A DNA stretch of 64,000 nucleotides from Beijerinckiaceae bacterium (lineage in GTDB: Bacteria > Pseudomonadota > Alphaproteobacteria > Rhizobiales > Beijerinckiaceae): assembly GCA_027532775.1 (NCBI GenBank), contig JAPZTO010000006.1, positions 1 through 64,000 on the forward strand, given 5' to 3'. The first letter of the stretch is position 1. Each line of letters starts with the position of its first letter. The notes beneath the pieces were generated by a model that was given only the letters and a program-made list of their open reading frames with translations, made no database searches and was not told where the DNA came from. Both the position numbers and the translations under genes were made by a program. Below are positions 33,642-42,514 of the stretch, piece after piece.

Positions 33642-34850
33642 TCAGCGCTCGACCAGGGCCTTGCGGGAATTGTACCAGTTCATCACCAGCGAGGTGAAAA
33701 GACTGATGGTGAGATAGACCGCCATGGTGATCGCGATGACCTCGACAGCCTGTCCGGTCTGGTTCAGCACCGTGCCCATGAAGACCTGCACGAGATCCGG
33801 ATAGCCGACGGCCACCGCCAGCGAGGAATTCTTCGTGAGGTTCAGGTATTGCGAGGTCAGCGGCGGGATGATCACGCGCATCGCCTGCGGGATGACGACG
33901 AGATCGAGGGTTGGCCCGGGCCGGAGCCCGAGGGCATAAGCCGCCTCGGTCTGGCCCTTGGAAACGGCCTGGATGCCGGCGCGCACCACTTCGGCGATAA
34001 AGGCCGCCGTATAGATCACGAGGCCGAGCAGCAGCGCGACAAACTCAGGATAGACCTGAACGCCGCCGCGGATGTTGAAGCGGCCGAGATCCGGGATGTT
34101 GAAGCTCAGCGGCTGCCCCGCCGCGAAGAAGATCAGGAGCGGCACGACAATAACGAGGCCAAGCCCGACCAGCAGGACGGGCGATTGCTGCCCGGTCCTT
34201 TCCTGCTTCTTCTTTGCCCAGCGCCCGTAGGCGAAATAGCCCATGAGGCCGGCAGCCAGCGCCCAGGTGACCCAGGAGAAGCTGGCCCCGAAGACGGGCT
34301 CGGGCATGAAGAGGCCGCGATTATTGAGGAAGAAGCCGCCGGGCATGGCGACCGAATCCCGCACTTCCGGCAGGGCCTTCAGCACGGCGTTGTACCAGAA
34401 CAGCAATTGCAGCAGCAGCGGCGTATTGCGGATCACCTCGACATAGAGGGCCGCCAGCTTGTTGACGAGGAAGTTCTTCGAGAGGCGCGCCACGCCGATG
34501 ATGAAGCCGAGCATCGTCGCCAGGACGATGCCGATGCCGGCGACCAGCAGGGTGTTGACCAGTCCGACCCAGAAGGCGCGGCCATAGCTCGACGTAGTCT
34601 CGTACGGAATGAGACGCTGGCCGATATCGAAGCCGGCCGTATTGTTCCAGAAACCGAAACCTGTGGCGATCTTCTGCTTGGTCAGGTTGGTGATGGCGTT
34701 ATCCGCCGCCTGATAGACCAGAAAGAAGACAAAAACGAAAAGTAGCGCCTGAAACAGGTAGCCGCGTTTTTCCGGATCGTTCCAGAAGGCAACGTGCGGC
34801 TTTTCGTCCCCGCCCGTTCCGCCCAGCTTCGGGGCATCGACCGAACTCAT
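33642..34850 (-). CDS. aapQ: General L-amino acid ABC transporter permease AapQ
   Basis: This 402-residue membrane protein has the AapQ/BztB architecture, longer than ordinary HisM-type permeases. Landmarks are NTLLVAGIGIVLATMLGF, EVIRNTPLLLQLLFWY and the cytoplasmic loop QAVSKGQTEAAYALGL. It pairs with AapM. It is separated from aapJ by 215 bases containing a terminator-like hairpin. Confidence 0.93.
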   Translation of the reverse strand: MSSVDAPKLGGTGGDEKPHVAFWNDPEKRGYLFQALLFVFVFFLVYQAADNAITNLTKQKIATGFGFWNNTAGFDIGQRLIPYETTSSYGRAFWVGLVNTLLVAGIGIVLATMLGFIIGVARLSKNFLVNKLAALYVEVIRNTPLLLQLLFWYNAVLKALPEVRDSVAMPGGFFLNNRGLFMPEPVFGASFSWVTWALAAGLMGYFAYGRWAKKKQERTGQQSPVLLVGLGLVIVVPLLIFFAAGQPLSFNIPDLGRFNIRGGVQVYPEFVALLLGLVIYTAAFIAEVVRAGIQAVSKGQTEAAYALGLRPGPTLDLVVIPQAMRVIIPPLTSQYLNLTKNSSLAVAVGYPDLVQVFMGTVLNQTGQAVEVIAITMAVYLTISLFTSLVMNWYNSRKALVER

Positions 34851-35017
34851 TGAAGTCTCCCCACTTCAATTGTGCGGGAGAGATGCATGCGCACACAACT
34901 TATGCTTGCACACCCGGCGACCAACCTGCCAGAGCCCATCTTTCAGGACCGTGGTGCTACGCCAGCGACCGACTCAACCGACAAACGGCCGATGGCAGTC
35001 GCTCTCCCCCGAAAACA

Positions 35018-35052
35018 ATAAAAAGGGGGATGGCCGACAGCAGCCATCCCCC
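35018..35052 (-). terminator. Rho-independent terminator/attenuator after aapJ
   Basis: On the minus strand GGGGGATGGC (35052-35043) pairs with GCCATCCCCC (35034-35025) around an eight-base loop. A T-rich tract (TTTTTAT) follows. It lies just downstream of the aapJ stop, so part of the transcripts should end here, giving more binding protein than permease. Confidence 0.85.
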
Positions 35053-35065
35053 GGATTGGCGATCC

Positions 35066-36082
35066 TCAGCGGATCGGCGGCGCGTATTGCAGGCCGCCCT
35101 TCGACCACAGCGCGTTGACGCCGCGGGCGATCTTCAGGCGCGAACCGGCACCGACGTTGCGGTCGAACGACTCGCCGTAATTGCCGACGAGCTTGATGAT
35201 CCGGTAGGCCCAGTCATTGGTGAGGCCGATTGCTTCGCCGAACTTGCCTTCCGTGCCGAGCAGGCGCTTCACGTCCGGGTTGGTGGACTTCAGCATCTCG
35301 TCGACGTTGGCCTTGGTCACGCCGAGTTCCTCGGCCGTCACCATCGCGTAATGCGTCCACTTGACGATATCACCCCACTGGTTGTCGCCATGGCGCCAGG
35401 CGGCACCGAGCGGCTCCTTCGAGATGATTTCCGGCAGGACGATATGGTCGTCCGGGGCCGTCAGCTTCAGGCGCTCGGCATAGAGGCCCGAGGCATCCGT
35501 CGTGAACACGTCGCAGCGGCCGGCATCATAGGCCTTGATCGTCTCGTCCGACGAAGCGAACGCAACGACTTCATACTTCAGCTTGTTGGCGCGGAAGAAG
35601 TCCGCGAGGTTCAGCTCGGTGGTCGTGCCCTGCTGGGTGCAGACCGAAGCGCCCGAGAGCTCCATCGCCGAGGCGATCTTCAGCTTCTTGCGGACCATGA
35701 AGCCCTGGCCGTCATAGTAGTTGACCGGACCGAACTCGAGGCCCAGCTGCGTATCGCGCGACATGGTCCAGGTGGTGTTGCGGACAAGAATGTCCACTTC
35801 GCCGGACTGGAGCGCCGTGAAGCGGTCCTTCGCGGAAAGCGGAACGAACTTGACCTTGCTGGCATCGTTGAAGATGGCCGCAGCGACCGCGCGGCAATAA
35901 TCAACGTCGAGGCCCGTCCAGTTACCCTGCGCGTCCGGCTGGCCGAACCCGGCAAGACCGGTATTCGAGCCGCATTGCAGCACGCCACGGCTCTTGACCT
36001 GGTTGAGGGTTTGCGCGGAAGCCGAACCGGCCGCCATCACGAAGGCGGCGCCAACGGCAACCGACATCAGTACTTTCTTCAT
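35066..36082 (-). CDS. aapJ: General L-amino acid ABC transporter substrate-binding protein
   Basis: This 338-residue protein has a Sec signal peptide (residues 1-22, ending ASAQ) and the AapJ/BztA-type binding fold. Landmarks include RGVLQCGSNTGLAGF, LDVDYCRAVAAAIF and DVFTTDASGLYAERL. It captures amino acids in the periplasm for AapQMP. The ATG at 36082 follows GGGGAG at nine bases. The following AT-rich 347-base gap separates it from the divergent metC. Confidence 0.93.
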   Translation of the reverse strand: MKKVLMSVAVGAAFVMAAGSASAQTLNQVKSRGVLQCGSNTGLAGFGQPDAQGNWTGLDVDYCRAVAAAIFNDASKVKFVPLSAKDRFTALQSGEVDILVRNTTWTMSRDTQLGLEFGPVNYYDGQGFMVRKKLKIASAMELSGASVCTQQGTTTELNLADFFRANKLKYEVVAFASSDETIKAYDAGRCDVFTTDASGLYAERLKLTAPDDHIVLPEIISKEPLGAAWRHGDNQWGDIVKWTHYAMVTAEELGVTKANVDEMLKSTNPDVKRLLGTEGKFGEAIGLTNDWAYRIIKLVGNYGESFDRNVGAGSRLKIARGVNALWSKGGLQYAPPIR

Positions 36083-36351
36083 CAACTCGTCTCCCCGAGT
36101 GTTTCATTGCTCCTGTCGCCAGCGCTCGGACACGGCGCTGCCGGGTTTGTCCCAATACGACAGGAGATTTCATTGCAGGCGATCTTAGACCAAAGGTCAA
36201 GGGCAAATCCGGCAACTTTGCCCTGCCAATGTGCCAAATCCTGAAATTCCGGACCGTGATTTCCGGATTTCAGGATGCAATTGGTGAAAATTCGGCAGGG
36301 TGACAGCCAAAATGGCAATCCGACCAATTTCGAGGCGAAGGCCGGGTTCGC

Positions 36352-36379
36352 TTGAAAAAGTCTTGCCCGCTGATATGAT
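36352..36379 (+). promoter_or_regulatory. Sigma-70-type promoter for metC
   Basis: TTGAAA at 36352-36357 is followed after 16 bases by TATGAT at 36374-36379, ending about 50 bases upstream of the metC start. It lies in the AT-rich 36083-36429 gap, which shows no gene. The rest of that gap should also hold the aapJ promoter, which I could not place. Confidence 0.65.
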
Positions 36380-36429
36380 CCGACATAAGAGAATTTTTCC
36401 GGTTCAGAACCTCAAATGAGAATAATGTT

Positions 36430-37614
36430 ATGAAACTGATGTCTCCTGAAGAAAAACGATCCATGGGTGACGATACCCGGCTCGTCCTCGCCGGCCGCAA
36501 CACCGCAGAGACGCACGGATTCGTCAACGTACCGCCGTTCCGCGGCTCGACGGTTGTCTATCCGGATGCAGAATCCTGCCTTGCCGGGCGCAACCGCTTC
36601 ACCTATGGCCGCCGCGGCAATCCGACCATGGAGGCCCTGCAGCTGGCCTGGTCCGAGCTGGAAGGCGCGGCAGGCACCGTGATCTGCCCCTCCGGCGCCT
36701 CGGCCTGCTCGACCGCCCTGCTCTCCTGCCTCAAGACGGGCGACCACCTGCTGATGGTCGATTCGACCTATCGGCCGACCCGGGCACTCTGCAACGGGCT
36801 GCTGGCCCGCTACGGAGTGGAGACAACCTATTATGATCCGATGATCGGCGCCGGGATCGAGGCGCTGATCCGCCCGAATACCCGCGCGATCTACATGGAG
36901 AGCCCGGGTTCGCAGACCTTCGAGGTGCAGGATGTGCCCTCGATCGTTGCGGTCGCGAAGAAGCATGGGATCACCACGCTGATCGACAATACCTGGGCGA
37001 CGGCCCTGTTGTTCAAGCCGCTGGATTTCGGGGTCGATCTGTCGATCAACGCCGCCACGAAATACCCGTCCGGCCATTCGGACGTGCTGATCGGGCTTGT
37101 CGCCGCCAACGAAAAGGCGCTGCCGGCCCTGCAGGCCACCCATGGCGATCTCGGGCTCTATCTTGGCCCGGATGACGTGTTCCTCACCCTGCGCGGCCTG
37201 CGCACCATGCCGCTGCGGCTGCGCGAACAGGGCGTGAATGCGCTGACCGTGGCGCAACATCTCGACCGGCATCCGCGCATCCGCCGCGTGCTGCACCCCG
37301 CGCTGCCCTCCTGCCCGGGCCATGAGTTTTTCAAGCGCGACTTCAAGGGCGCGTCCAGCCTGTTCGCAATCGTGCTCGACGCAACAACGGATGCGCAGGT
37401 CATCGTCTTCCTTGACCATCTGAAGCTCTTCGGCATGGGCTACAGCTGGGGCGGGTTCGAAAGCCTTGCCGTGCCGTTCGACTGCACGACCTACCGCTCG
37501 GCGACGCCGTTCAACCTAGGCGGGCGGGCGATCCGGCTGAATATCGGGCTCGAAACCCCGGCTGATCTCATCGCCGATCTTGATGCGGCGCTGGCGGCGA
37601 TGCCGAAGGCGTAA
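36430..37614 (+). CDS. metC: Cystathionine beta-lyase (trans-sulfuration PLP enzyme)
   Basis: This 394-residue protein is a Cys/Met-metabolism PLP enzyme. The Schiff-base lysine is K211 in NAATKYPSGHSD, and the phosphate-binding region reads CPSGASACS. RFTYGRRGNPTMEAL is the family Tyr/Arg segment. SGHSD following the lysine and the overall length fit MetC rather than MetB. It cleaves cystathionine to homocysteine, pyruvate and ammonia. In-frame ATGs at 36439 and 36463 are possible alternative starts. Confidence 0.88.
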   Translation: MKLMSPEEKRSMGDDTRLVLAGRNTAETHGFVNVPPFRGSTVVYPDAESCLAGRNRFTYGRRGNPTMEALQLAWSELEGAAGTVICPSGASACSTALLSCLKTGDHLLMVDSTYRPTRALCNGLLARYGVETTYYDPMIGAGIEALIRPNTRAIYMESPGSQTFEVQDVPSIVAVAKKHGITTLIDNTWATALLFKPLDFGVDLSINAATKYPSGHSDVLIGLVAANEKALPALQATHGDLGLYLGPDDVFLTLRGLRTMPLRLREQGVNALTVAQHLDRHPRIRRVLHPALPSCPGHEFFKRDFKGASSLFAIVLDATTDAQVIVFLDHLKLFGMGYSWGGFESLAVPFDCTTYRSATPFNLGGRAIRLNIGLETPADLIADLDAALAAMPKA

Positions 37615-37619
37615 CCGGG

Positions 37620-38231
37620 TCAGGGCGCGAGCCAGTCCTTGCGGATGAGGGTCGCGCCTTCCCAGGCGAAGGTGGCGCGGCGGTGCCCGCCATGCGCGAG
37701 ATAGAGCGTTTCCATCGTCTCGATGGCAATCCGCAGAACTGCGAAATTGGCCTCGCCTTCCGCCAGTTCGGGCGAATGGGAGGCAGGCAGGACGAAATCG
37801 CCGCCCGCAGCGATGGTCGTGCCCGGCGCCGGCCGCGTGCCGTAGCAGGCCTGGCTCATCGGCTGCGCGTTCTGCCAAGCCGTACGGGCGACCGGATCGC
37901 CGTGGCTGATCGTGGCGAGGCCCGTCATCCGGACCTGAAGCTTCATGCCGGGATCATAGACATGCACCGCCACGCGCGGCTTGGCGGCGATCTCGGCCAC
38001 CTTGGTGCCGCGGATATCCGTGTGGAGCCGCAGGCGGCGGATTTCCAGCTCGACGCCGCGCAGGATCATGGTGCGCAGGCGCGGTGCGCCATCTGGCCCC
38101 GTGGTCGCGATGGTGGGGTGGTGGAAGGCAGAACGGCGTGTCGAGGCGCCTGCACCGAGGCAGCGCCAGACCTCCGCGAGGGTGGCGTCCAGATCGTCCC
38201 AGAGCCAAGGCGCGGGCTGCTGCACGGTCAA
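37620..38231 (-). CDS. Pyridoxamine 5'-phosphate oxidase-like flavin-binding protein
   Basis: This protein of about 203 residues has the split-barrel pattern of PNPOx-like FMN proteins, including HPTIATTGPDGAPRLRTMILR and RLHTDIRGTKVAEI. Unlike PdxH it is short and lacks a clear PNP-oxidase C-terminal motif, so the substrate is open. The start is a TTG at 38231 overlapping the stop of the LAB_N gene (TTGA), with a GTG at 38225 as alternative. Longer upstream frames lie inside that gene and were rejected. It is convergent with metC with no visible terminator. Confidence 0.72.
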   Translation of the reverse strand: MTVQQPAPWLWDDLDATLAEVWRCLGAGASTRRSAFHHPTIATTGPDGAPRLRTMILRGVELEIRRLRLHTDIRGTKVAEIAAKPRVAVHVYDPGMKLQVRMTGLATISHGDPVARTAWQNAQPMSQACYGTRPAPGTTIAAGGDFVLPASHSPELAEGEANFAVLRIAIETMETLYLAHGGHRRATFAWEGATLIRKDWLAP

Positions 38232-38572
38232 TCCCCCTGCGAGGCCACCTTGCCGCGTTCGCGCCGTTCCTTCGCGATCAGGGCGAGGTTGCGGAAATAG
38301 ATGAAGAAGCTGAGTGCCTGGCCGAGGATGATCACCGGGTCGCGCTTGTGGATGCCATAAGCCAGCACGATGGCCGCGCCACCGATCGAGAAGAACCAGA
38401 AGGCCAGCGGCACGACCGAACGCCCGGCCCGCTCGCTGGCAAGCCATTGCACGATGAACCGGGCGGCGAAGAGCAATTGCCCGAACACACCCAGCACCGC
38501 CCACCAGGTGAAATTGGTGATGAACACATCATGCAGGAAGGAATTGAGATGGGTCGAAAGCTGGATCAGCAT
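38228..38572 (-). CDS. Lipid-A-disaccharide synthase N-terminal domain (LAB_N) membrane protein
   Basis: This 114-residue protein has three hydrophobic helices, with WWAVLGVFGQLLFAARFIVQ, LPLAFWFFSIGGA-like and LSFFIYFRNLALI segments. That is the stand-alone LAB_N domain, also found fused to LpxB in some bacteria. It is encoded just after an envelope GT2 and ArnT-like pair, so it probably helps flip or modify lipid-linked sugars. Its reaction is unknown. The gene begins one base after the GT2 stop. Confidence 0.82.
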   Translation of the reverse strand: MLIQLSTHLNSFLHDVFITNFTWWAVLGVFGQLLFAARFIVQWLASERAGRSVVPLAFWFFSIGGAAIVLAYGIHKRDPVIILGQALSFFIYFRNLALIAKERRERGKVASQGD

Positions 38573-38573
38573 G

Positions 38574-39362
38574 TCAGGCTCCCGGCGCCGCGCCGATCTC
38601 GACCACCGGCGGCGTCGGGCGCTTGCGCTTGATCAGCCACCAGACCCCGGCAAGATCGAGCACGCCGACGCGAAGGCGCCCCCAGAAGCCATAATTCGAC
38701 ACGCCCGAGCCGCGCGGCCGGTCGACCACATCGAGATGCGCCACCGCGTAGCCCTCGCGCTTGACGAGCGCAGGCATGAAGCGGTGGATCGCATCGAAAT
38801 ACGGCAGGGCAAGATAGACCTCGCGCGGGAACGCCTTGAGGCCGCAGCCAGTATCCCGCGTACCATCCTTCAGAATGGCCCCGCGGATCCGGTTGGCCTG
38901 CCGCGACTGCCAGCGCTTGAACGCGGTGTCCCTCCGCCCGACGCGCTGCCCCTGGACGATGCCGACCTTCCCCTCGCCCTCCTGCAGCAGGCGGATCATC
39001 TGCGGGATGAATGCCGGGTTATTCTGGCCATCGCCATCAAGCGTGGCGATATAGGTGCCACGGGCGAAGCGCACGCCCGACCGGATCGCGGCGGATTGGC
39101 CGCCGCCCCGCGCATGGCGCAACTGGCGCAATTGCGGGTAGGTGCCGCGCAGATTGGCGAGGATGGTCGGCGTCTCGTCGGTCGAGCCGTCATCGACGAA
39201 GATCACCTCGAAAGCCGGGCCGCTCTCAAGCGCGGCGACAATCTCCGCCAGAAGCGGCGCGACATTGCCCTCCTCGTTCCGCACCGGAACGACGACCGAG
39301 ACCAGCGGCAAGGCCACCGTTGCGGCCTCCGTTTCCCCGGTGGTGCTTTCAGACTGGTCCAC
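38574..39362 (-). CDS. Family 2 glycosyltransferase (dolichol-phosphate mannosyltransferase/ArnC-like)
   Basis: This 262-residue protein has a GT-A fold with VSVVVPVRNEEGNV, VDDGSTDETP and LDGDGQNNP, which carry the nucleotide-sugar and metal-binding Asp residues. No C-terminal membrane pair is evident. The GTG at 39362 is chosen because GGAG lies six bases upstream and the remaining upstream frame lies outside the family. It probably makes an undecaprenyl-phosphate-linked sugar used by the ArnT-like enzyme encoded just upstream. Confidence 0.85.
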   Translation of the reverse strand: MDQSESTTGETEAATVALPLVSVVVPVRNEEGNVAPLLAEIVAALESGPAFEVIFVDDGSTDETPTILANLRGTYPQLRQLRHARGGGQSAAIRSGVRFARGTYIATLDGDGQNNPAFIPQMIRLLQEGEGKVGIVQGQRVGRRDTAFKRWQSRQANRIRGAILKDGTRDTGCGLKAFPREVYLALPYFDAIHRFMPALVKREGYAVAHLDVVDRPRGSGVSNYGFWGRLRVGVLDLAGVWWLIKRKRPTPPVVEIGAAPGA

Positions 39363-39382
39363 GCGGCGCTCCGTCGATTGGT

Positions 39383-41128
39383 TCAGCGGCGGACATACAC
39401 GGCGATGTCGAGCACGCGCAACCTTCGCTGCTTGTCGAGGGCCGCATTGATGTTGACCCCGCGCACGCGTGTAACGAGGGCGGGCGCGGTGCGGCCCTGC
39501 AGGGCCGCGCGAAACGCTTCCTCGGAGGCGCGCTCGATGAAGGCAATGCGGCAGCCCTCGCCCTCGCGGTCGATGAAGGCAGCGGCGCCGGCAGCATCGG
39601 TCATCAGAAGGTCGGTCGCTGTGAGGAAGACAAGGCTCGGCTCGCGATAGCCCACGGTCGCATAGGCGGGGCTGGCACAGCCGGTAGCCCGCGCCGCCTC
39701 GGCAAGACGGGGTGACAGGTTGAAGGCTTTCAGCATCGGCAGGCCGTTGGGATAGGCCGCCAGAGTCAGCATCAGGCCGGCGGCAAGGCCGGCGACCAGC
39801 GCGCGAACGGGCCTGGCCTGCCGGACGAGCATCCAGGTTCCGTAGGCCGCGGCAGCAAAGGCAACGACGAGGAACGGCAGGGCGAGGAAAGGCAGGCGGA
39901 GAATGGTGAGCCCCTCCTCCAGCAGGAGGAACAGGCCCGGCACGCCGATCAGGAAGACCAGCGGCACGAGCAGCAGCAGGAACCCGGCAAGGGCACGCGC
40001 CCAACGCTGCTGCATCAGGCCCGAGCGCTCGGCCGCAATCATGATCAGGATGGCGATGGCGGGATAGACCGGCAGGACATAATGCGGGAGCTTGGTCGGC
40101 ACCGCCTCGAGGATCAACCAGAACGGCACGATCCAGGCGAGAAGGAAGGCGACGCCATCATCGCGCCTTTCGCGCCAGGCGAAGGGAATGGCCAGCAGGG
40201 CCAGCGGCGCGGCCGGCCAGAAGGTCACCCAGAACACGCCGAGATAGGTGCCGGGCGGGGCACCGTGTTTCTCCTGCGCCGAGCCGACCTTGGCCAGCAT
40301 GTCCTTGCCGAGCGATTCGGCGAAGAAGCTGCTGCCGGCCTTGGCGAGCATCAGCGACAGCCAGGGCAGCACGACCAGCGCGACGATCAGCAGGCCGAGC
40401 CCCGGCCGCATGCCCCTCGCCCAGCCGAGCTCGCGGTCACGCCAGACGAGGACGGCGATGGCGAGGGCCGCCACAAGCGGGGTGATCGGTCCCTTCACGA
40501 GAACCGCCGCGCCCATGGCCAGCCAGAACAGGACAAGGTGCCGCTGCGTCAGGCCGGGCGCGATACCCGGCGACCGGCTGGCGAGATAGGCGCGGGCCAT
40601 GAAGCCGAAGGCGGCGACACTCAACGCGCCGAGGACGGCATCGGTCTTCGCAAGACGCGCCTCGACCCCGAGCAGCACCGAGCCGGCCATCATCAAGGCC
40701 GCCAGCAGGGCCCCCTCGCGGGAGAGGAAGGCCAGGGCCGCCCAGTAGGTGAGCAGGACCATGGCCATGGCACCGAGGAAGGAGGGCACGCGGTAGAGGC
40801 CGATCGTGCGGCGGGCATCGGGCACGCCCAGCCATTCGCCGATCGAAACGGTGGCGCTCTGCAGCCAGTAGATGCCGACGGGCTTCTTGTGGCGCGCCTC
40901 CTCCTGGAAGCGGATATCGACGAAGTCACCCGTCTCCAGCATCTGCTTCGAGGCCTGCGCGAAACGCGGCTCGTCCCGATCCATCGGCTGGAGCGACATC
41001 TGCCCCGGCAGGAAGAAGCAGGCCGAGACCAGCACGAGGGCCAGGATGGCGCGCCGGTGGGTACGCGTCAGCGCATGAAGCACGCCGCGCCAATCATGCT
41101 GGAACAGGGCCGAGACGGGATTGGGCAT
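39383..41128 (-). CDS. ArnT-like family 39 glycosyltransferase (membrane)
   Basis: This 581-residue integral membrane protein has about 12 hydrophobic helices. The N-terminal periplasmic loop motif MDRDEPRFAQASKQML contains the acidic residues conserved in GT39/ArnT enzymes. RHKKPVGIYWLQSA is also typical. Such enzymes transfer a sugar from undecaprenyl phosphate to lipid A or another envelope acceptor. It starts an envelope trio with GT2 and LAB_N. The 368 bases upstream (41129-41496) contain no gene. Confidence 0.87.
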   Translation of the reverse strand: MPNPVSALFQHDWRGVLHALTRTHRRAILALVLVSACFFLPGQMSLQPMDRDEPRFAQASKQMLETGDFVDIRFQEEARHKKPVGIYWLQSATVSIGEWLGVPDARRTIGLYRVPSFLGAMAMVLLTYWAALAFLSREGALLAALMMAGSVLLGVEARLAKTDAVLGALSVAAFGFMARAYLASRSPGIAPGLTQRHLVLFWLAMGAAVLVKGPITPLVAALAIAVLVWRDRELGWARGMRPGLGLLIVALVVLPWLSLMLAKAGSSFFAESLGKDMLAKVGSAQEKHGAPPGTYLGVFWVTFWPAAPLALLAIPFAWRERRDDGVAFLLAWIVPFWLILEAVPTKLPHYVLPVYPAIAILIMIAAERSGLMQQRWARALAGFLLLLVPLVFLIGVPGLFLLLEEGLTILRLPFLALPFLVVAFAAAAYGTWMLVRQARPVRALVAGLAAGLMLTLAAYPNGLPMLKAFNLSPRLAEAARATGCASPAYATVGYREPSLVFLTATDLLMTDAAGAAAFIDREGEGCRIAFIERASEEAFRAALQGRTAPALVTRVRGVNINAALDKQRRLRVLDIAVYVRR

Positions 41129-41496
41129 CAGCGGTCACTCGCTTGGCCGGCTCTCCGCGCCGGAGGGGCTATTCCCCGGGGCGCAGATGCCGCTCACATT
41201 TTGATTCACCAGCAAAATCAACGCGCCATCCGGCGTGGATCAGGTGGCTTCCGGACGCGTATGTGCGCCCTCTGAGATTTTGATTCAAGACGACAATGAC
41301 AGAAAGTCGCTCCCGCCCGGTTGAAACCGAATCTTAACACCGCCGAGTCTATCTGCCCCGGCCTTGCGGGCCGGCTGATGGCACTTTGCCCCGGTTTTCC
41401 GCCGGAAACCGCACCGGAACCGGCTCATGCGGCACATGAAGCGCCGGAATCATTTTCTGAAGATATATGGATAACGCTTTGTTATTCAGAGTGTTT
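41129..41496. other. Non-coding gap with a short direct repeat
   Basis: No convincing gene is seen. The 11-base sequence ATTTTGATTCA occurs at 41198-41208 and again at 41277-41287, 79 bases apart. It may be part of a regulatory region upstream of the ArnT-like gene, but I cannot assign a regulator. Confidence 0.4.
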
Positions 41497-41573
41497 TGGC
41501 GACCCCTGCAGGGCTCGAACCTGCGACCTCATGCTTAGAAGGCACGCGCTCTATCCAGCTGAGCTAAGGGGCC
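41497..41573 (-). tRNA. tRNA-Arg (anticodon TCT)
   Basis: A complete 77-nt cloverleaf reads from 41573. The acceptor GGCCCCT pairs with AGGGGTC, the D-stem is GCTC/GAGC, the anticodon stem is CGTGC/GCATG around CTTCTAA (anticodon TCT), and the T-stem is GCAGG/CCTGC around TTCGAAC. The discriminator is G and CCA is encoded. Confidence 0.95.
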
Positions 41574-41594
41574 GATCCGCGCAGGGCGCCGATC

Positions 41595-41903
41595 TCAATG
41601 CGTCCAGGTGCCGATCCGGTCGAAGCGGAAATTGTCGGAATAGGCCATGGGCCGGCGCGAGGCCTGGCGCGGTTCCTCGACGCGGTAGGCGAGGCCGTTG
41701 CGGGTCGCGTAGGCGATTGCCTCTTCCTTCGTGTCGAACCACAGCTTGACCTGCGACAGCGTGTCGGCGGAGCTGGTCCAGCCCATCAGCGGCTCGATGC
41801 TGCGCGCCTGCCGGGCTGGCTCGAATTCCAGCAGCCAGCGCCCGGTCTTCGCCGTTCCGGACTGCATGGCCGTCTTGGCCGGGCAATAGATTCTGGCGGT
41901 CAT
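41595..41903 (-). CDS. NADH dehydrogenase NDUFS4-type accessory subunit (ETC complex I subunit)
   Basis: This 102-residue protein matches the bacterial NDUFS4/ETC_C1 family, with IYCPAKTAMQSG, LLEFEPARQARSIEPLMGWT and VKLWFDTKEEAIAYA. The family is an accessory complex I subunit shared by alphaproteobacteria and mitochondria. The ATG at 41903 is chosen because GAAGAAGGG precedes it and the longer frame is unrelated. It starts 22 bases after the tRNA-Arg. Confidence 0.87.
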   Translation of the reverse strand: MTARIYCPAKTAMQSGTAKTGRWLLEFEPARQARSIEPLMGWTSSADTLSQVKLWFDTKEEAIAYATRNGLAYRVEEPRQASRRPMAYSDNFRFDRIGTWTH

Positions 41904-42091
41904 TGCGCAAGACCCTTCTTCAAGACACCGCCACAGGCGAACCCGATTCGCGGCCCGAGCTGAACCCGAGAAACGCTGGCCCATGTGCCGCGCAGGATCA
42001 ACGGGATTCCGATGGTCAGGCGTTTGCACGCTCGCGCGGGGCGCGTCAACACAGCAATCACCCAAATCAAACTGGCAACCCTCGGATCGTG

Positions 42092-42457
42092 CTAGCCGAT
42101 TGCCCCGCGCAGGGCATCAAGCATTCTCGATACGTTTTCGGTCGTTTCAACAATACTCAATCTCTTTTCTCGGGATCTATTGCCCAAATATATACCCCTA
42201 TGATTCAGAAATTTAATAGCATTGCTCTTTTCGCCACAATGGGAAACAGAAACAGAATAACTTTCCGGCACTTCAAATTCGATATCAATCCTTGTTGGAT
42301 CTTTGAAAATCTCCAACCTCTGGACCATTCCATGTCTCTTGAATTCGAGTTCGCCGATAGAATACCCCAATTCTTGAAACAACCGGATTTGGCTTCCAAT
42401 CAAATCAACAAGCAGTGGGTAGCCCTGCAGCGAACCGGCAATCATGATTTCCCGCAC
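42092..42457 (-). CDS. Orphan AT-rich small ORF between two tRNAs
   Basis: This protein of about 121 residues starts at GTG 42457, with an ATG at 42445 preceded by GGGA as alternative. I do not recognise a family. It is charged, with segments such as GYPLLVDLIGSQIRLFQELG, and has no signal or membrane helix. The base composition is markedly more AT-rich than its neighbours. The frame stays open for 14 more sensible-looking codons up to a TGA near 42500 without a start codon, so it may be the 3' part of a truncated gene. A real gene of foreign origin or a remnant are both possible. Confidence 0.45.
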   Translation of the reverse strand: MREIMIAGSLQGYPLLVDLIGSQIRLFQELGYSIGELEFKRHGMVQRLEIFKDPTRIDIEFEVPESYSVSVSHCGEKSNAIKFLNHRGIYLGNRSREKRLSIVETTENVSRMLDALRGAIG

Positions 42458-42514
42458 GTCAGCCCGATACCAACTGATGGCTTCGATCGTGCCACAAGGT
42501 CAATGCCTTGGAAA

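Noticed and set aside
36083-36429. A SAM-II riboswitch upstream of metC
   Set aside because: Such elements occur before methionine genes in Alphaproteobacteria, but I could not find the conserved pseudoknot sequence in this gap.
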